Assembly: GCA_937883775.1 (NCBI GenBank)
Contig: CAKZXZ010000236.1
Span: 1-64,000 of the forward strand
DNA: 64,000 bases
Origin: an uncultured Paracoccaceae bacterium
Lineage (GTDB): Bacteria; Pseudomonadota; Alphaproteobacteria; Rhodobacterales; Rhodobacteraceae
Direction: 5' to 3'
How positions within the stretch are numbered: position 1 is the first letter of the stretch; each line of letters starts with the position of its first letter. Under the pieces are notes generated by a model. The model searched no databases, had not been told where the DNA came from, and saw only the letters and a program-made list of their open reading frames with translations. Of the stretch, positions 41,056 through 51,148 are shown piece by piece. The translations under genes and the position numbers were made by a program.

Positions 41056-42816
41056 ATGACGTTACTGAACTCTCACAATAGGCCTTGGCCAGCGCTCAGC
41101 CGCACCCTCGCTGCCAGGGTCGCGCTCATCTATCCCGATCTTGATGCGGATATACTGGCCAGCAAAATCATCGATGCCTTCTGGCCCGATGGCACCCAAC
41201 GCCGCAAGCGCGCCCGCAGGCCCGGCAACGCGCTTTGGTCTCAGGACGACGCGTTGCTGATTACCTATGGGAACTCGCTGATCGACGGCAAACACAAGCC
41301 GCTTGATCTGCTGCATCATTTTTTGGGCAGCCAACTGTCAGGCGTGTTGGACGGCGTCCATATCCTACCCTTCTTTCCGTTCACCTCGGATGACGGCTTT
41401 GCCGTGTCGGATTATACCAGCGTGAACCCACAATTGGGCGATTGGGCCGATATTCAGCGTATCGCCGGTGATTTCAAATTGATGTCAGATCTGGTGCTGA
41501 ACCACGTGTCCAGCCAAGGCCAGTGGTTCAACGCCTACAGGCAGCGGCAGGCGCCCTATGACAGGTTCTTCTATGAAGGTGATCCGGAAGACGATCTCAG
41601 CACCGTCGTACGCCCGCGCACAACACCCTTGCTGCAAGAGGTCGAAACACTTGATGGGCCGCGCCATGTGTGGTGCACGTTCAGCCATGACCAGATTGAT
41701 CTGGATTTCCGCAATCCCGAAGTGTTGTTGGAATTTCTGCGGATCATTCGCCAGCATGTTGAAAATGGCGTGCAGATCGTACGTCTGGATGCCGTTGCGT
41801 TCTTGTGGAAAGAACCGGGCACCCCGTCGATCCATATGCCGCAGACACATGAGATCGTTAAACTCATCCGCATGCTTTGCGATTTTGCGATTGAGCCGAT
41901 TATTCTGCTGACAGAAACCAACGTCCCGAAGGCCGAAAACCTCAGCTATTTCGGCAATCAAGACGAAGCGCACGTCATCTACAACTTTCCGCTGCCGCCG
42001 CTGATCTTGCATGCCTTGCTGTCAGGAGACGCGCGCCATCTTGTGAAGTGGCAGCGCTCGATGCCGCCTGCTCCACTGGGTTGCGCTTATCTGAACTTCA
42101 CCGCCAGTCATGATGGCATCGGCATGCGGCCGGCCGAAGGGCTTTTATCACCCGAAGATCAAGCGGCGATGATCGACACTGTCGAAAAGAACGGTGGTCG
42201 TGTCTCGATGCGCGCTTTGCCGAATGGCGGCGTGGCACCCTATGAATTGAACACGACATTCTTCGATGCGCTGCGCGAGACGTTTGATGGTCCTGATGAC
42301 CACCACATCGAACGCTTTCTTTGCTCGCAGATGATCGTGATGTCGCTGGAAGGTGTCCCCGCTTTCTATATTCATGCCCTTCTGGCGACAGCGAATGACC
42401 ATGACAGCGTTGAAAAACGCGGCATGAACCGTGCGATCAACCGGCATCGCTGGAATTATGATGTATTGCAGGCAAAACTGGCTGACCCGACAAGCCGCCA
42501 TGCCATCGTTCTGGAGGCATTGCGGAAACGACTGAAACTTCGCCGCAAGCAGGTTGCGTTTCACCCCAACGCCACGCAATTCACCCTGCAAATGGCAGAT
42601 CCCAGGGTCTTTGGTCTTTGGCGACAAAGCCTTGACCGCAGACAATCGATCTTTGCCCTGCACAATGTCAGCGCAGAAACAGTCACTCTGCCTGCGGCGA
42701 CACTGAACCTGATTGAAGACGAAAGCTGGGGCGATCTAATGGCCCCAGACGATGTGATCGGGGAAGAGATCACGCTTGCCCCGTATCAATGCCGCTGGAT
42801 CACGAATATGGGCTAG
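41056..42816 (+). CDS. Sucrose phosphorylase-like GH13_18, predicted glucosylglycerate phosphorylase
   Basis: HILPFFPFTSDDGFAVSDYTSVNPQLGDW; RLDAVAFLWKEPGT; LLTETNVP; substrate inferred from neighbours. Confidence 0.85.
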   Translation: MTLLNSHNRPWPALSRTLAARVALIYPDLDADILASKIIDAFWPDGTQRRKRARRPGNALWSQDDALLITYGNSLIDGKHKPLDLLHHFLGSQLSGVLDGVHILPFFPFTSDDGFAVSDYTSVNPQLGDWADIQRIAGDFKLMSDLVLNHVSSQGQWFNAYRQRQAPYDRFFYEGDPEDDLSTVVRPRTTPLLQEVETLDGPRHVWCTFSHDQIDLDFRNPEVLLEFLRIIRQHVENGVQIVRLDAVAFLWKEPGTPSIHMPQTHEIVKLIRMLCDFAIEPIILLTETNVPKAENLSYFGNQDEAHVIYNFPLPPLILHALLSGDARHLVKWQRSMPPAPLGCAYLNFTASHDGIGMRPAEGLLSPEDQAAMIDTVEKNGGRVSMRALPNGGVAPYELNTTFFDALRETFDGPDDHHIERFLCSQMIVMSLEGVPAFYIHALLATANDHDSVEKRGMNRAINRHRWNYDVLQAKLADPTSRHAIVLEALRKRLKLRRKQVAFHPNATQFTLQMADPRVFGLWRQSLDRRQSIFALHNVSAETVTLPAATLNLIEDESWGDLMAPDDVIGEEITLAPYQCRWITNMG

Positions 42817-44033
42817 GCGTATTCCTCGGCGTCGGCCATGGCTGCTGCCCGAAGATCCCGCACAAAATCAGGATCAGCCGCATGGACCCGGCTCCATGTC
42901 GGGATAAAAGGCGTCTCATGCGGGTTCTCAAGGAAGGTCTGCCCAGCACGCATGATTGCCTCGGCAAACAGCTCAATCGAAACCTCTTCACTGTGTCGAT
43001 CCAGCGCAAGACCATTCATTTGGGCGTCGCTGTGATAGGCCTCCAGCAGATCCAGCGCACTGCGGTAATAGGTGGCTTTCAGCGTGCGGAACGTGTTGTT
43101 GGTAAAGATCGTCCCATCGGCCGCCAGCTTACGAAAAATGGCCTTGCAGATATCTGTCGACATCCGGTTCAGACCGGCATTTGCATCCTCGGCGCTTAGG
43201 GTCTGATGCTTATGGTCATAAGAGTCCGCGATCTCTACCTGACAAACAGAACGCGGCGCCAGATTGCGCCAAGCCTCTGACAGCAAGCCGATCTCAAGGC
43301 CCCAATCAGAGGGAATGCGCAGATCTGGCAGGATATTCGTGCGCATCGCCATCTCGCCCGACAGCGGATACCGAAAGCTGCGCAGGTAATCGAGGTAATC
43401 GCGATCCCCGACGACCTTTTTGAGCGCGATCAGAAGTGGGCTGACCAAAAGCCGCGTCACACGGCCGTTCAGCTTCCCGCCGCCAACACGGGCATAATAC
43501 CCTTTCGCAAGTTGATAGGGGAATGTCGGGTTGGCCACCGGGTAAATCAGCTTGGCCAACATATCGTTGGTATAGGTCAGAATATCGCAATCATGGATCG
43601 CCATCACGGCGCTGTCTTCGCAGCCGATCAGATACCCCATCGATGACCAGACATTCTTTCCCTTGCCCTGCTCGGATGGAGCCAACCCCATCGCACCCAG
43701 ACGCTGACCAAGCGCAAGCATGCGCGGACTGTCGTTCCAGATGACGATATGGTTCTGGTTCAGCCCTTTGAAAAACTGACGCGCATGGCGGAACTCATCC
43801 TCATTGGCACGGTCCAGCCCGATAATGATCCGGTGCAGATAAGTGACTTTCGACAGCTCCGACAGAATGCGCGGCATCGCGTCCGTCTCAAGCTCGGAAT
43901 AGAGGCAGGGAAGGATAAGCGACATCTTTCGCGTCTGCGCGAAAGTCTCAAGCTCGTACGTCATCTCGTCCCGGGAACGGGTGCGTAAATCATGCAGTGT
44001 CGCGATGTTACCGCTTTGGTGAAAATCAACCAT
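42813..44033 (-). CDS. Glycosyltransferase, predicted glucosyl-3-phosphoglycerate synthase (GT81-like)
   Basis: LILPCLYSELE; HDCDILTY; FRYPLSGEMAM; DWGLEIGLLSEA; YDHKHQ. Confidence 0.8.
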   Translation of the reverse strand: MVDFHQSGNIATLHDLRTRSRDEMTYELETFAQTRKMSLILPCLYSELETDAMPRILSELSKVTYLHRIIIGLDRANEDEFRHARQFFKGLNQNHIVIWNDSPRMLALGQRLGAMGLAPSEQGKGKNVWSSMGYLIGCEDSAVMAIHDCDILTYTNDMLAKLIYPVANPTFPYQLAKGYYARVGGGKLNGRVTRLLVSPLLIALKKVVGDRDYLDYLRSFRYPLSGEMAMRTNILPDLRIPSDWGLEIGLLSEAWRNLAPRSVCQVEIADSYDHKHQTLSAEDANAGLNRMSTDICKAIFRKLAADGTIFTNNTFRTLKATYYRSALDLLEAYHSDAQMNGLALDRHSEEVSIELFAEAIMRAGQTFLENPHETPFIPTWSRVHAADPDFVRDLRAAAMADAEEYA

Positions 44034-44045
44034 GAGGGTCTTGTC

Positions 44046-44828
44046 CTATCTGGGCGGCAGATGTGCAAGCCATTCAAGCACGGCATTGGACCATCCCGCA
44101 GGTCCGGGCAAGGTCGTGCGCTGAATTTGCTGCGATCCTTCCCCTTCAAGGCGCGGAATGTCCGGACCATCCGGGTTCGCGACGATCACGCCATGATCCG
44201 CGGCCTCAAGCATTTCGATGTCATTGGGCGCATCGCCAAGCGCAAGCGTATGTTTGGGGCGATAGAACGCCACCAGATCAGCCATTGCATCGGCTTTCGT
44301 GCGTCCTTTGGACAATGTCAGGAAACGGCCCCCCTGCCGCCCTATAAATCCCTTTGCGCCCAAAGCCTCTAGAAATGCCGTCCTTGTCGCAGCATCGCCA
44401 TGCCAGTGCCCCGGCTCGGAAAAGCGCCGCGCTTTGGCTTTGATCGCTGCATCAACTGACAAGCCAGTGCGCTGGGCCAGGGTCCTTGCAGATATGTCGC
44501 CAAAGCCTTCAAAAGGCGCGCGAAGCTGCGCTGGTAAAGCCTCTAATGCTGCGCGCAGTTCATCATAGACACCGTCGCTTTGAGGATGCGAAGGCAAACC
44601 GATCACACCTGCGCCATTCTCCACAATCGCTGGTGCACCAGTCAGGCCCATTGTATCTTGAAGCACCTCGATTTCCGCGGCCGTCTTACTGCTTGAAAGC
44701 ACAAGCAAGGCACCCCTGTCCGCCAATGCCGTCAAAGCCGGGGTTGCAGCGTCCCATCTATAGCTGTGGTGATCGAGTAGCGTGCCGTCGAGGTCTGAAA
44801 AAACGATAAGGTCGGCTCTTTCTTGCAT
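44046..44828 (-). CDS. HAD-IIB phosphatase, mannosyl/glucosyl-3-phosphoglycerate phosphatase-like
   Basis: VFSDLDGTLLDHHSYRWDAATPAL; GGRFLTLSKGRTKADAM; ALGDAPNDIEMLEAADHGVIVANPDG. Confidence 0.88.
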   Translation of the reverse strand: MQERADLIVFSDLDGTLLDHHSYRWDAATPALTALADRGALLVLSSSKTAAEIEVLQDTMGLTGAPAIVENGAGVIGLPSHPQSDGVYDELRAALEALPAQLRAPFEGFGDISARTLAQRTGLSVDAAIKAKARRFSEPGHWHGDAATRTAFLEALGAKGFIGRQGGRFLTLSKGRTKADAMADLVAFYRPKHTLALGDAPNDIEMLEAADHGVIVANPDGPDIPRLEGEGSQQIQRTTLPGPAGWSNAVLEWLAHLPPR

Positions 44829-44873
44829 AATGGCAGTATCAAGACGGATCTGCACCGCTGCAACCCGAAAGCT

Positions 44874-45539
44874 CTACCCCGCTTGCGCAGCCTGCGCATC
44901 CTTGGCAGTGCCATATGTTGGAAGATCAGCTGTTGTCTTGCCATGGGCCGCCAAGAGCGTGTCGCGCACATAGGCGATATGGGCCGTCTCTTCGATAATC
45001 TCGGCAAGGTACTGTGCCGCCATCAGGGTCTTGCCAACGCCGATTGTGCCGTGATTGGCCAGCACGGCAGCCCGAATAGAAGTGTCTTCAAAGACCGGAC
45101 TGATCTCAACCTCCGTCTGTGGCCCTCCATTGTCGGATAGGGGAATCAACGGCATCCGCCCTATCTTTTCAATGGTTTGTACAGTGAGGCACGGAATCTC
45201 AATGCCTGCGCTTGCAAAGCCCGTTGCCCACGGGCTGTGGCAATGCACGATGGCATTGATATCGGGGCGGATACGGTAAAGATCGATATGAAACTCCATA
45301 TCCTTCGAAGGCTTGAAGGGCGACGGCTCAATCGTGCCGTCCAGATGTACCACCTGTAGATTGTCCCGGCTGCACTCCGCGAAACCAACACCGGACGGCT
45401 TGATGACAATTGCATCGGCCGAAGAAAGACGCACCGACAAGTTACCACCGGCATTTGTCTGCAACCCTCGGTCAAAACAGCGTTTGGCCGACCAGATCAG
45501 GGCGTCTTTTTTGGCTTCGATATCAGAGGGATCAATCAT
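44874..45539 (-). CDS. Class II aldolase/adducin family protein
   Basis: NAGGNLSVRL; IKPSGVGF; HCHSPWATGFA; VLANHGTIGVGKTLMAA. Confidence 0.92.
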   Translation of the reverse strand: MIDPSDIEAKKDALIWSAKRCFDRGLQTNAGGNLSVRLSSADAIVIKPSGVGFAECSRDNLQVVHLDGTIEPSPFKPSKDMEFHIDLYRIRPDINAIVHCHSPWATGFASAGIEIPCLTVQTIEKIGRMPLIPLSDNGGPQTEVEISPVFEDTSIRAAVLANHGTIGVGKTLMAAQYLAEIIEETAHIAYVRDTLLAAHGKTTADLPTYGTAKDAQAAQAG

Positions 45540-45542
45540 GGT

Positions 45543-46667
45543 TCATTCCTTTGTAAGAGCGTCAAGCGCGTCTGCGGCGGCATGGGCCGTGGCGCGGTCG
45601 TTGATATGGCCGTCAAGGCGGGTCAGCGGGATATGTGCTTCAAGCGTGTCTGCAAAGGCCACGCGCAAAGCGGGGTTTTCGATGGCACCACCAGGGCGAT
45701 CCTCGGACGAAAAACCACCCATCGGGATCAGCACGCGCACCGGAGCTGTTGCCTCTTTTAACGCGGCACCAAGAATGTTCGCGCAGATCACGACCTCTTC
45801 TTCGGTGCATTGCACATGGGTAAAAAGGGGCGAATGCGAATAATGCGGGCGCGAAGCATAGGGCTCTGGCACCAAGGCCGGTGCACCAAGTCCGATAAAG
45901 TTCACACCACCCGACAGGACCACACGTGGCAGATGCCCCATCGCAGTAAAGCGACCCGGCATATCCGCGTTAAGGCCTGCAATATAGCAGCGGGTCAGCT
46001 CGTGCGGGGTATAGTCGATCACGGACTTGAACGCGCCGATTGCTGCCCATCGCGCAAAGGCCGCACCCCCAAATCCGTTCGCGTGAAAGACCGTCACTTC
46101 GTGATCGCGGTCTCGCAGCCGCTCACACACCGCATCTGTCCCCGGCCCGGTCACCCCCAAAGAGGTCACACCAACTGACGGTGTCAAAGCCGCAGGCCCT
46201 GTTGGCAGCGTTGAATGAAAAAGCCCACCCGTGATCGCGGCCGCCTGATCCAGCGCGGCCCGCGTCGTTGCGTTCAATCCACACAGATCCGCAATCGTCG
46301 GCACCAGAACAATGCGATTGTCTGCGATGATATATCGGGGATCAAACGGCAGGGTTGTGACCAAAACCTTGGGCATCGCGACAGGTAAGGATTGCAAGAC
46401 CTGCAATGCGATTTGCCCACCAGTGCCGCCGCCAATCGCAACGACCATACGGCGTCCCTGGCCCTCAAACGCAGAGATTTCAGCAATAGCGCGCTGGGTC
46501 GCATGGGCCATACCGGCCATCTTGTCCTCTGGCGACCATTGCGCGCCCCCTGCCTGCAGCGAGATATCGCAGGTCTCAACCGCGACACCTTGCGCGCTGA
46601 GAGCAGCGATCAGGTAGTCGGCCTCTTCCTGCTTGGTATCAAACGTCGCCAGAAGCAGGACCGACAT
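45543..46667 (-). CDS. UPF0261 / Tm-1-like ATP-binding domain protein
   Basis: LLLATFDTKQEEADYLIAAL; AIGGGTGGQIALQVLQSLP; GGVNFIGLGAP. Confidence 0.9.
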   Translation of the reverse strand: MSVLLLATFDTKQEEADYLIAALSAQGVAVETCDISLQAGGAQWSPEDKMAGMAHATQRAIAEISAFEGQGRRMVVAIGGGTGGQIALQVLQSLPVAMPKVLVTTLPFDPRYIIADNRIVLVPTIADLCGLNATTRAALDQAAAITGGLFHSTLPTGPAALTPSVGVTSLGVTGPGTDAVCERLRDRDHEVTVFHANGFGGAAFARWAAIGAFKSVIDYTPHELTRCYIAGLNADMPGRFTAMGHLPRVVLSGGVNFIGLGAPALVPEPYASRPHYSHSPLFTHVQCTEEEVVICANILGAALKEATAPVRVLIPMGGFSSEDRPGGAIENPALRVAFADTLEAHIPLTRLDGHINDRATAHAAADALDALTKE

Positions 46668-47539
46668 CAGCCTTTCACGGCTCCTGCGGTCATGCCGGTG
46701 ATGATCTGTCGACTGGCAACGAACGTGAAAATGATCGGTGGGATCGCCAAAAGCATCCCGGTTGCCATGATAACACCCCAGTCGATGTCAAACTCGGTCA
46801 GGCTGTTCACAATGGTCACGGGCACAGTACGGCTGTTGCGGTCTGCCAGCGCGTTGGCCAGCAAGAACTCATTCCACGCCACGCGGAAGGTGAAAATTGA
46901 GGCAGCTGCAATGCCTGGCTTGATGAGCGGAAGCACCACAAGGAAAAAGACCTGAAAGGGGCCAGCGCCGTCCATCCGCGCGGCCTCTTCCAGCTGGATG
47001 GGCACTTGGACAATAAAGCTTTGCAAGATCCAGATCACGAACGGCAGGTTCAACGCGACATAAACCAGAATGATCCCGCCTCGGGTGCCATCAATGCCAA
47101 ACTGAAACGTCCAGATGCCAAAGACAGGCACCAGCAGAACTGCCGGCGGGACCATCCGCATCATCAAAGTCCAGATCGACACAACGTCCCGGCCCATGAA
47201 CCGAAACCGCACCAGCGCATAGGCCGCCATCGTACCAATCACCAAAGTGATCGCCGTCGACACAAGCCCGATAATGAGCGAATTCGTGAGGGCGCGGCCA
47301 AAGGTTGGATCGCAACGGCGCAGATGCTCGGGCTCGTACCATAGAAAATCGCAAAGGGCGGTTTCATAATTCCTGAGCGTCGGCATAAACAACAGGCTTG
47401 AGCTGTCAGACATGATGTCCACGTTCAGCTTTAGCGATGTCACCAGCATCAGGTAGATCGGCCCAATAGCCATGACCACAAGCGCAATCAGCAGCGCATA
47501 AAAGGCCGGGTTTTGCCGGTCGTACGTCTGCGTGCTCAT
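46667..47539 (-). CDS. Carbohydrate ABC transporter permease (MalG-like)
   Basis: EEAARMDGAGPFQVFFLVVLPLIKPGIAAASIFTF EAA motif. Confidence 0.95.
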   Translation of the reverse strand: MSTQTYDRQNPAFYALLIALVVMAIGPIYLMLVTSLKLNVDIMSDSSSLLFMPTLRNYETALCDFLWYEPEHLRRCDPTFGRALTNSLIIGLVSTAITLVIGTMAAYALVRFRFMGRDVVSIWTLMMRMVPPAVLLVPVFGIWTFQFGIDGTRGGIILVYVALNLPFVIWILQSFIVQVPIQLEEAARMDGAGPFQVFFLVVLPLIKPGIAAASIFTFRVAWNEFLLANALADRNSRTVPVTIVNSLTEFDIDWGVIMATGMLLAIPPIIFTFVASRQIITGMTAGAVKG

Positions 47540-48450
47540 GCCTCTTCCTCCGCCGCGCGCATCCGGGCGGCACGGACCTCTTGGGCTTTGTTGTAAATGA
47601 ACATTGTGAAGGTCAGGATCAGCAAGACGATCAACAAAAGGTTCGACATCGCCGCTGCTTCGCCCAATTCGCGGAATTCAGAAGCGGTTCGGTTGATCCT
47701 AAGAGACAGGATTTCCGTCGAAAGACCAGGCCCGCCATTGGTCATCACAAGGATAACCTCGAGCACCTTGAAGCTGTCGATCAGGCGTAAAAGTAAGGTC
47801 ACGATCAGCACCGGAAGCATCAGCGGCAACTTGATGTAGATGATTTGTTGCCACCCCGTCGCGCCATCGATCTTACTGGCCTCAAGCGCAGAAGAGGGCA
47901 ACGATTGAAGCGCGGCAAGCGATAGGATGAAGATAAACGGCGTCCATTGCCAGACATCGGCAATCACAACCGATGCAAAAGCCCAAGACCCGTCCGATAA
48001 CCACGGTATACCTTCATAGCCCCATGATTTCAGGGTCTTATTAAATATGCCGACGGTCGGATGGTACATATAGCGCCACATCAAACCAACAACGATTGGG
48101 GCAATCATCATCGGCAGAATAAAGAGCGTCCGCAGAACCGACATCCCGCGAATGTTGCGATCCAGCAGCAAAGCCAGACCAACGCCAAGGAACATCTCAA
48201 TCGTGACAACGACCGCAGCGAATTTCAGAGTGACGCCCATGCTTTCGCGGAAAGCGTCGTCACCGAACAATTTGAAGTAATTGCGCAACCCGACAAAATC
48301 CGCCTCGCCGATCCGCTGACTGGGGTTCCAGTCCAAGAAGCTGGCGTAGATCATGTAGCAAATCGGGTAAAACAGCGCGAAGGCAAGAACCAGACCCGCT
48401 GGTGCCAAAAACAGGTACGGTGTCAGGCGATTTGTGCTGGCAATACTCAT
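47536..48450 (-). CDS. Carbohydrate ABC transporter permease (MalF-like)
   Basis: EASKIDGATGWQQIIYIKLPLMLPVLIV EAA-type motif; six TM segments. Confidence 0.95.
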   Translation of the reverse strand: MSIASTNRLTPYLFLAPAGLVLAFALFYPICYMIYASFLDWNPSQRIGEADFVGLRNYFKLFGDDAFRESMGVTLKFAAVVVTIEMFLGVGLALLLDRNIRGMSVLRTLFILPMMIAPIVVGLMWRYMYHPTVGIFNKTLKSWGYEGIPWLSDGSWAFASVVIADVWQWTPFIFILSLAALQSLPSSALEASKIDGATGWQQIIYIKLPLMLPVLIVTLLLRLIDSFKVLEVILVMTNGGPGLSTEILSLRINRTASEFRELGEAAAMSNLLLIVLLILTFTMFIYNKAQEVRAARMRAAEEEA

Positions 48451-48526
48451 GAGACCGAGGCCTTTGGTAGTGGGGGGCTGTCAAAGTGTCGGGCCAGCAC
48501 AACGCGCGCCAGCCCGAACTGGGAGG

Positions 48527-49879
48527 TTACTGCCAGGTATAGTAGCCGGCTTCATCCATAATCGCGCGTGCGCGCTCGGCGACGCCGTCAAGCGCTTCCT
48601 GCGGATCCAGGCCTTCGGTCAGAACCTGGCTCATCGTGGTGCCGATATCGGCGTTGATGGCACCCCAGGTTGGGATGATCGGACGCCAGTCCGGATCGGC
48701 ATACTTCAACGCTTCGCCAAAGGTAGCCGAGTACGGATATTTCGCATTCAGTTCCGCGTTCTCATAAGTCGAGAAGCGCGAAGGGTTACCGCCGGCAAGT
48801 GCAATCGCAAGGTCCTGCTCTTTGCTGGTGAGCCACTGCATCAGCAAGAATGCAGCTTCCTTGTTTTGCGCATTGGAGGGGATACCAATACCAAAACCAC
48901 CTGTCTGGCTACCGCGGCGCACACCTTCAGGGTGCAAGGCATAACCGACATTGCCAACAACGGTCGATTTCGAAGGATCTTCAAAGCCAGCCGCAAACGC
49001 GATTGAATCCATGAACATCGCAGCTTGGCCTTGCTGGAAGGCAGCAGCCGCCTCAGCCGGACCGAACGTCGTGCCGCCCTCTGGGCCACAGTCGACGATT
49101 GTCTTCAGCGCATTCGCAGCAGCAACACCTTCGGCGCTGTTGATGATCGGATTCCACTCGGCGTCAAAGACGCGGCCGCCTAGCGGCGCAAGATGCAGCA
49201 GGAAAGCGTGGCTCGCCTGGTGACCGGACGCTGCGCGCGATGCCATTCCGCCTACACCCGGCTCAAGCTCGGGGATTTGGCACGCCACTTCGAGCAATTG
49301 GTCATAGTTCTGCGGCACGTCGATGCCGTGCTTTTCAAAGATATCCTTGCGATACGCCAGTACCGACGTCTCAGAACCGAACGGAATACCAAAAAGCGAT
49401 CCCGTCGGACCGGGCAGATAGCCCTTCTCACCGCCAGCAATACCAATATTGGCCACATAGCCATCAATCAGATCGCCTGCGTCATAGTTCGGATCCGCCA
49501 GCTTCGGGTTCATGAAGTACTTGGCCAGATTCTCAAGCTGATCGGCGAAAACGTAATCTGCTTTCGAGAAGAGCACATACGAGATAAGAGCGTGATCGCG
49601 GTAATCCTTGGTCAGCTCACGCGTCTGACGCTCGCGCATTTTCAAGTACTGCAGTTGGTCAACTTCGACTTCGATACCGGTTTGCTCTGTAAACTCGGGC
49701 AGCACATCCAACACCGCGTTGTAATGCGGGTGTGCGGGGAAATTCACGACCAGCGTCGTGCCCGCGTAAGGCGCGTAGACGTCGGCGGTATGGCCGTCAG
49801 CAAAGGCGGCCCCCGTGTAGCTAAGGCTCACCGCGATTGCAGCAGACCATACTTTCGTTTTGCTTGTTGTCATAATCAT
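48527..49879 (-). CDS. ABC transporter extracellular substrate-binding protein (family 1)
   Basis: Signal peptide; SBP fold LVVNFPAHPHYNAVLDVLPEFTEQTGIEVEVD. Confidence 0.93.
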   Translation of the reverse strand: MIMTTSKTKVWSAAIAVSLSYTGAAFADGHTADVYAPYAGTTLVVNFPAHPHYNAVLDVLPEFTEQTGIEVEVDQLQYLKMRERQTRELTKDYRDHALISYVLFSKADYVFADQLENLAKYFMNPKLADPNYDAGDLIDGYVANIGIAGGEKGYLPGPTGSLFGIPFGSETSVLAYRKDIFEKHGIDVPQNYDQLLEVACQIPELEPGVGGMASRAASGHQASHAFLLHLAPLGGRVFDAEWNPIINSAEGVAAANALKTIVDCGPEGGTTFGPAEAAAAFQQGQAAMFMDSIAFAAGFEDPSKSTVVGNVGYALHPEGVRRGSQTGGFGIGIPSNAQNKEAAFLLMQWLTSKEQDLAIALAGGNPSRFSTYENAELNAKYPYSATFGEALKYADPDWRPIIPTWGAINADIGTTMSQVLTEGLDPQEALDGVAERARAIMDEAGYYTWQ

Positions 49880-49927
49880 CCTCCCAGATGGTTGTTCCGT
49901 CGCAAAAGCGACTGTTTTCTGGCCACG

Positions 49928-51001
49928 CTAAAGCGCAGCTTCTGTTTTTGGATCAAAGAGATGGACTTCATCTCCCTGCACCATAAATTCACGCTCTTCC
50001 CCAGACCGGATCGGCGCAACCGTGCTGACTTCGATGGCAACGCGCTGGCCACCCATCTCTGAAATCAGAACCGACTGCGCGCCAATATATTCAGACAGAA
50101 TAATCGGCATTTTCAGCCCGCCTGCGCCTTCGACAAAGCTTGAGGGCCGAATCCCAAGGTGAACCTTGCGATCTTTATGCGCCTGCAAGGTACCCTTGCG
50201 CGCATCCGGCAGCGGGATCGAAAACCCCTCACCTTTGGCTTGCAACGCGCCACCCTCATCGACAAGTTCAGCGTTCAGGAAGTTCATGGTCGGCGACCCG
50301 ATAAATCCGGCAACGAATTTGTTTGCCGGATTGCGGTAAAGCTCTTCGGGCGACCCGGCCTGCATGATCTCGCCAAACTTCATCACCACGATCTTGTCGC
50401 CCAACGTCATTGCTTCGACCTGATCGTGGGTCACATAGATCATGTTCTTCTTGATCCGCTGGGACATCAGCGCAAGTTCAGCCCGCATCTGCCCGCGTAA
50501 TTTCGCATCAAGGTTTGAAAGCGGCTCGTCGAATAAGAACGTACCGGCGTCCCGAACCAGAGCCCGCCCCATCGCAACGCGCTGACGCTGGCCGCCCGAC
50601 AATTCCGCAGGCTTACGATCAAGATAAGCCGTCAGATCAAGCGTCGCAGCCACCTCTTTGACCCGCGTTTCGATGTCCGACTTGTTCATCCGCGCAAGAC
50701 GCAAGGCAAACGACATGTTCTTTGCAACGTTCATATGGGGGTAAAGGGCGTAGTCCTGGAACACCATCGCCAGATCCCGCTCTTTGGGCTCAAGATGGGA
50801 AACATCGCGGTCGCCAATCATAATCTGGCCGCCCGTAACACTTTCCAACCCCGCAATCATTCGCAGGGTGGTTGATTTACCGCATCCAGACGGGCCAACC
50901 AGCACGGTAAATTCGCCATCGGCCATCTCTAGGTTGAGATCTTCGATGACGGTCAATGCGCCATAATCCTTACGCAAATGCTGTAGTCGTATTTCGGGCA
51001 T
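49928..51001 (-). CDS. Carbohydrate ABC transporter ATP-binding protein (MalK/UgpC-like)
   Basis: VGPSGCGKSTTLRMIAG Walker A; LSGGQRQRVAMGRALVRDAGTFLFDEPLSNLDAKLR. Confidence 0.97.
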   Translation of the reverse strand: MPEIRLQHLRKDYGALTVIEDLNLEMADGEFTVLVGPSGCGKSTTLRMIAGLESVTGGQIMIGDRDVSHLEPKERDLAMVFQDYALYPHMNVAKNMSFALRLARMNKSDIETRVKEVAATLDLTAYLDRKPAELSGGQRQRVAMGRALVRDAGTFLFDEPLSNLDAKLRGQMRAELALMSQRIKKNMIYVTHDQVEAMTLGDKIVVMKFGEIMQAGSPEELYRNPANKFVAGFIGSPTMNFLNAELVDEGGALQAKGEGFSIPLPDARKGTLQAHKDRKVHLGIRPSSFVEGAGGLKMPIILSEYIGAQSVLISEMGGQRVAIEVSTVAPIRSGEEREFMVQGDEVHLFDPKTEAAL

Positions 51002-51041
51002 GCGCCGCTGTCTCCCCCTCGTTACGCTCGAAGGAACAGCA

Positions 51042-51055
51042 GTTTGTATACAAAA
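51042..51055. promoter_or_regulatory. GntR operator copy 1 (upstream of ABC/UPF0261/aldolase arm)
   Basis: GTTTGTATACAAAA containing perfect palindrome TTTGTATACAAA. Confidence 0.8.
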
Positions 51056-51148
51056 TCAACCAAAAATATCCATTTTTACGAGTTTCGGTAGTTTTGTGCG
51101 TGATACCGTGCTACGGACAAAGGCAGTAGCCAAGGTAGGACCCAAGAT

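Noticed and set aside
49895-49915. GTCGC-AAAA-GCGAC hairpin between ABC ATPase and SBP genes
   Set aside because: Only a 5-bp stem; could be a processing or attenuation site but not distinguishable from chance
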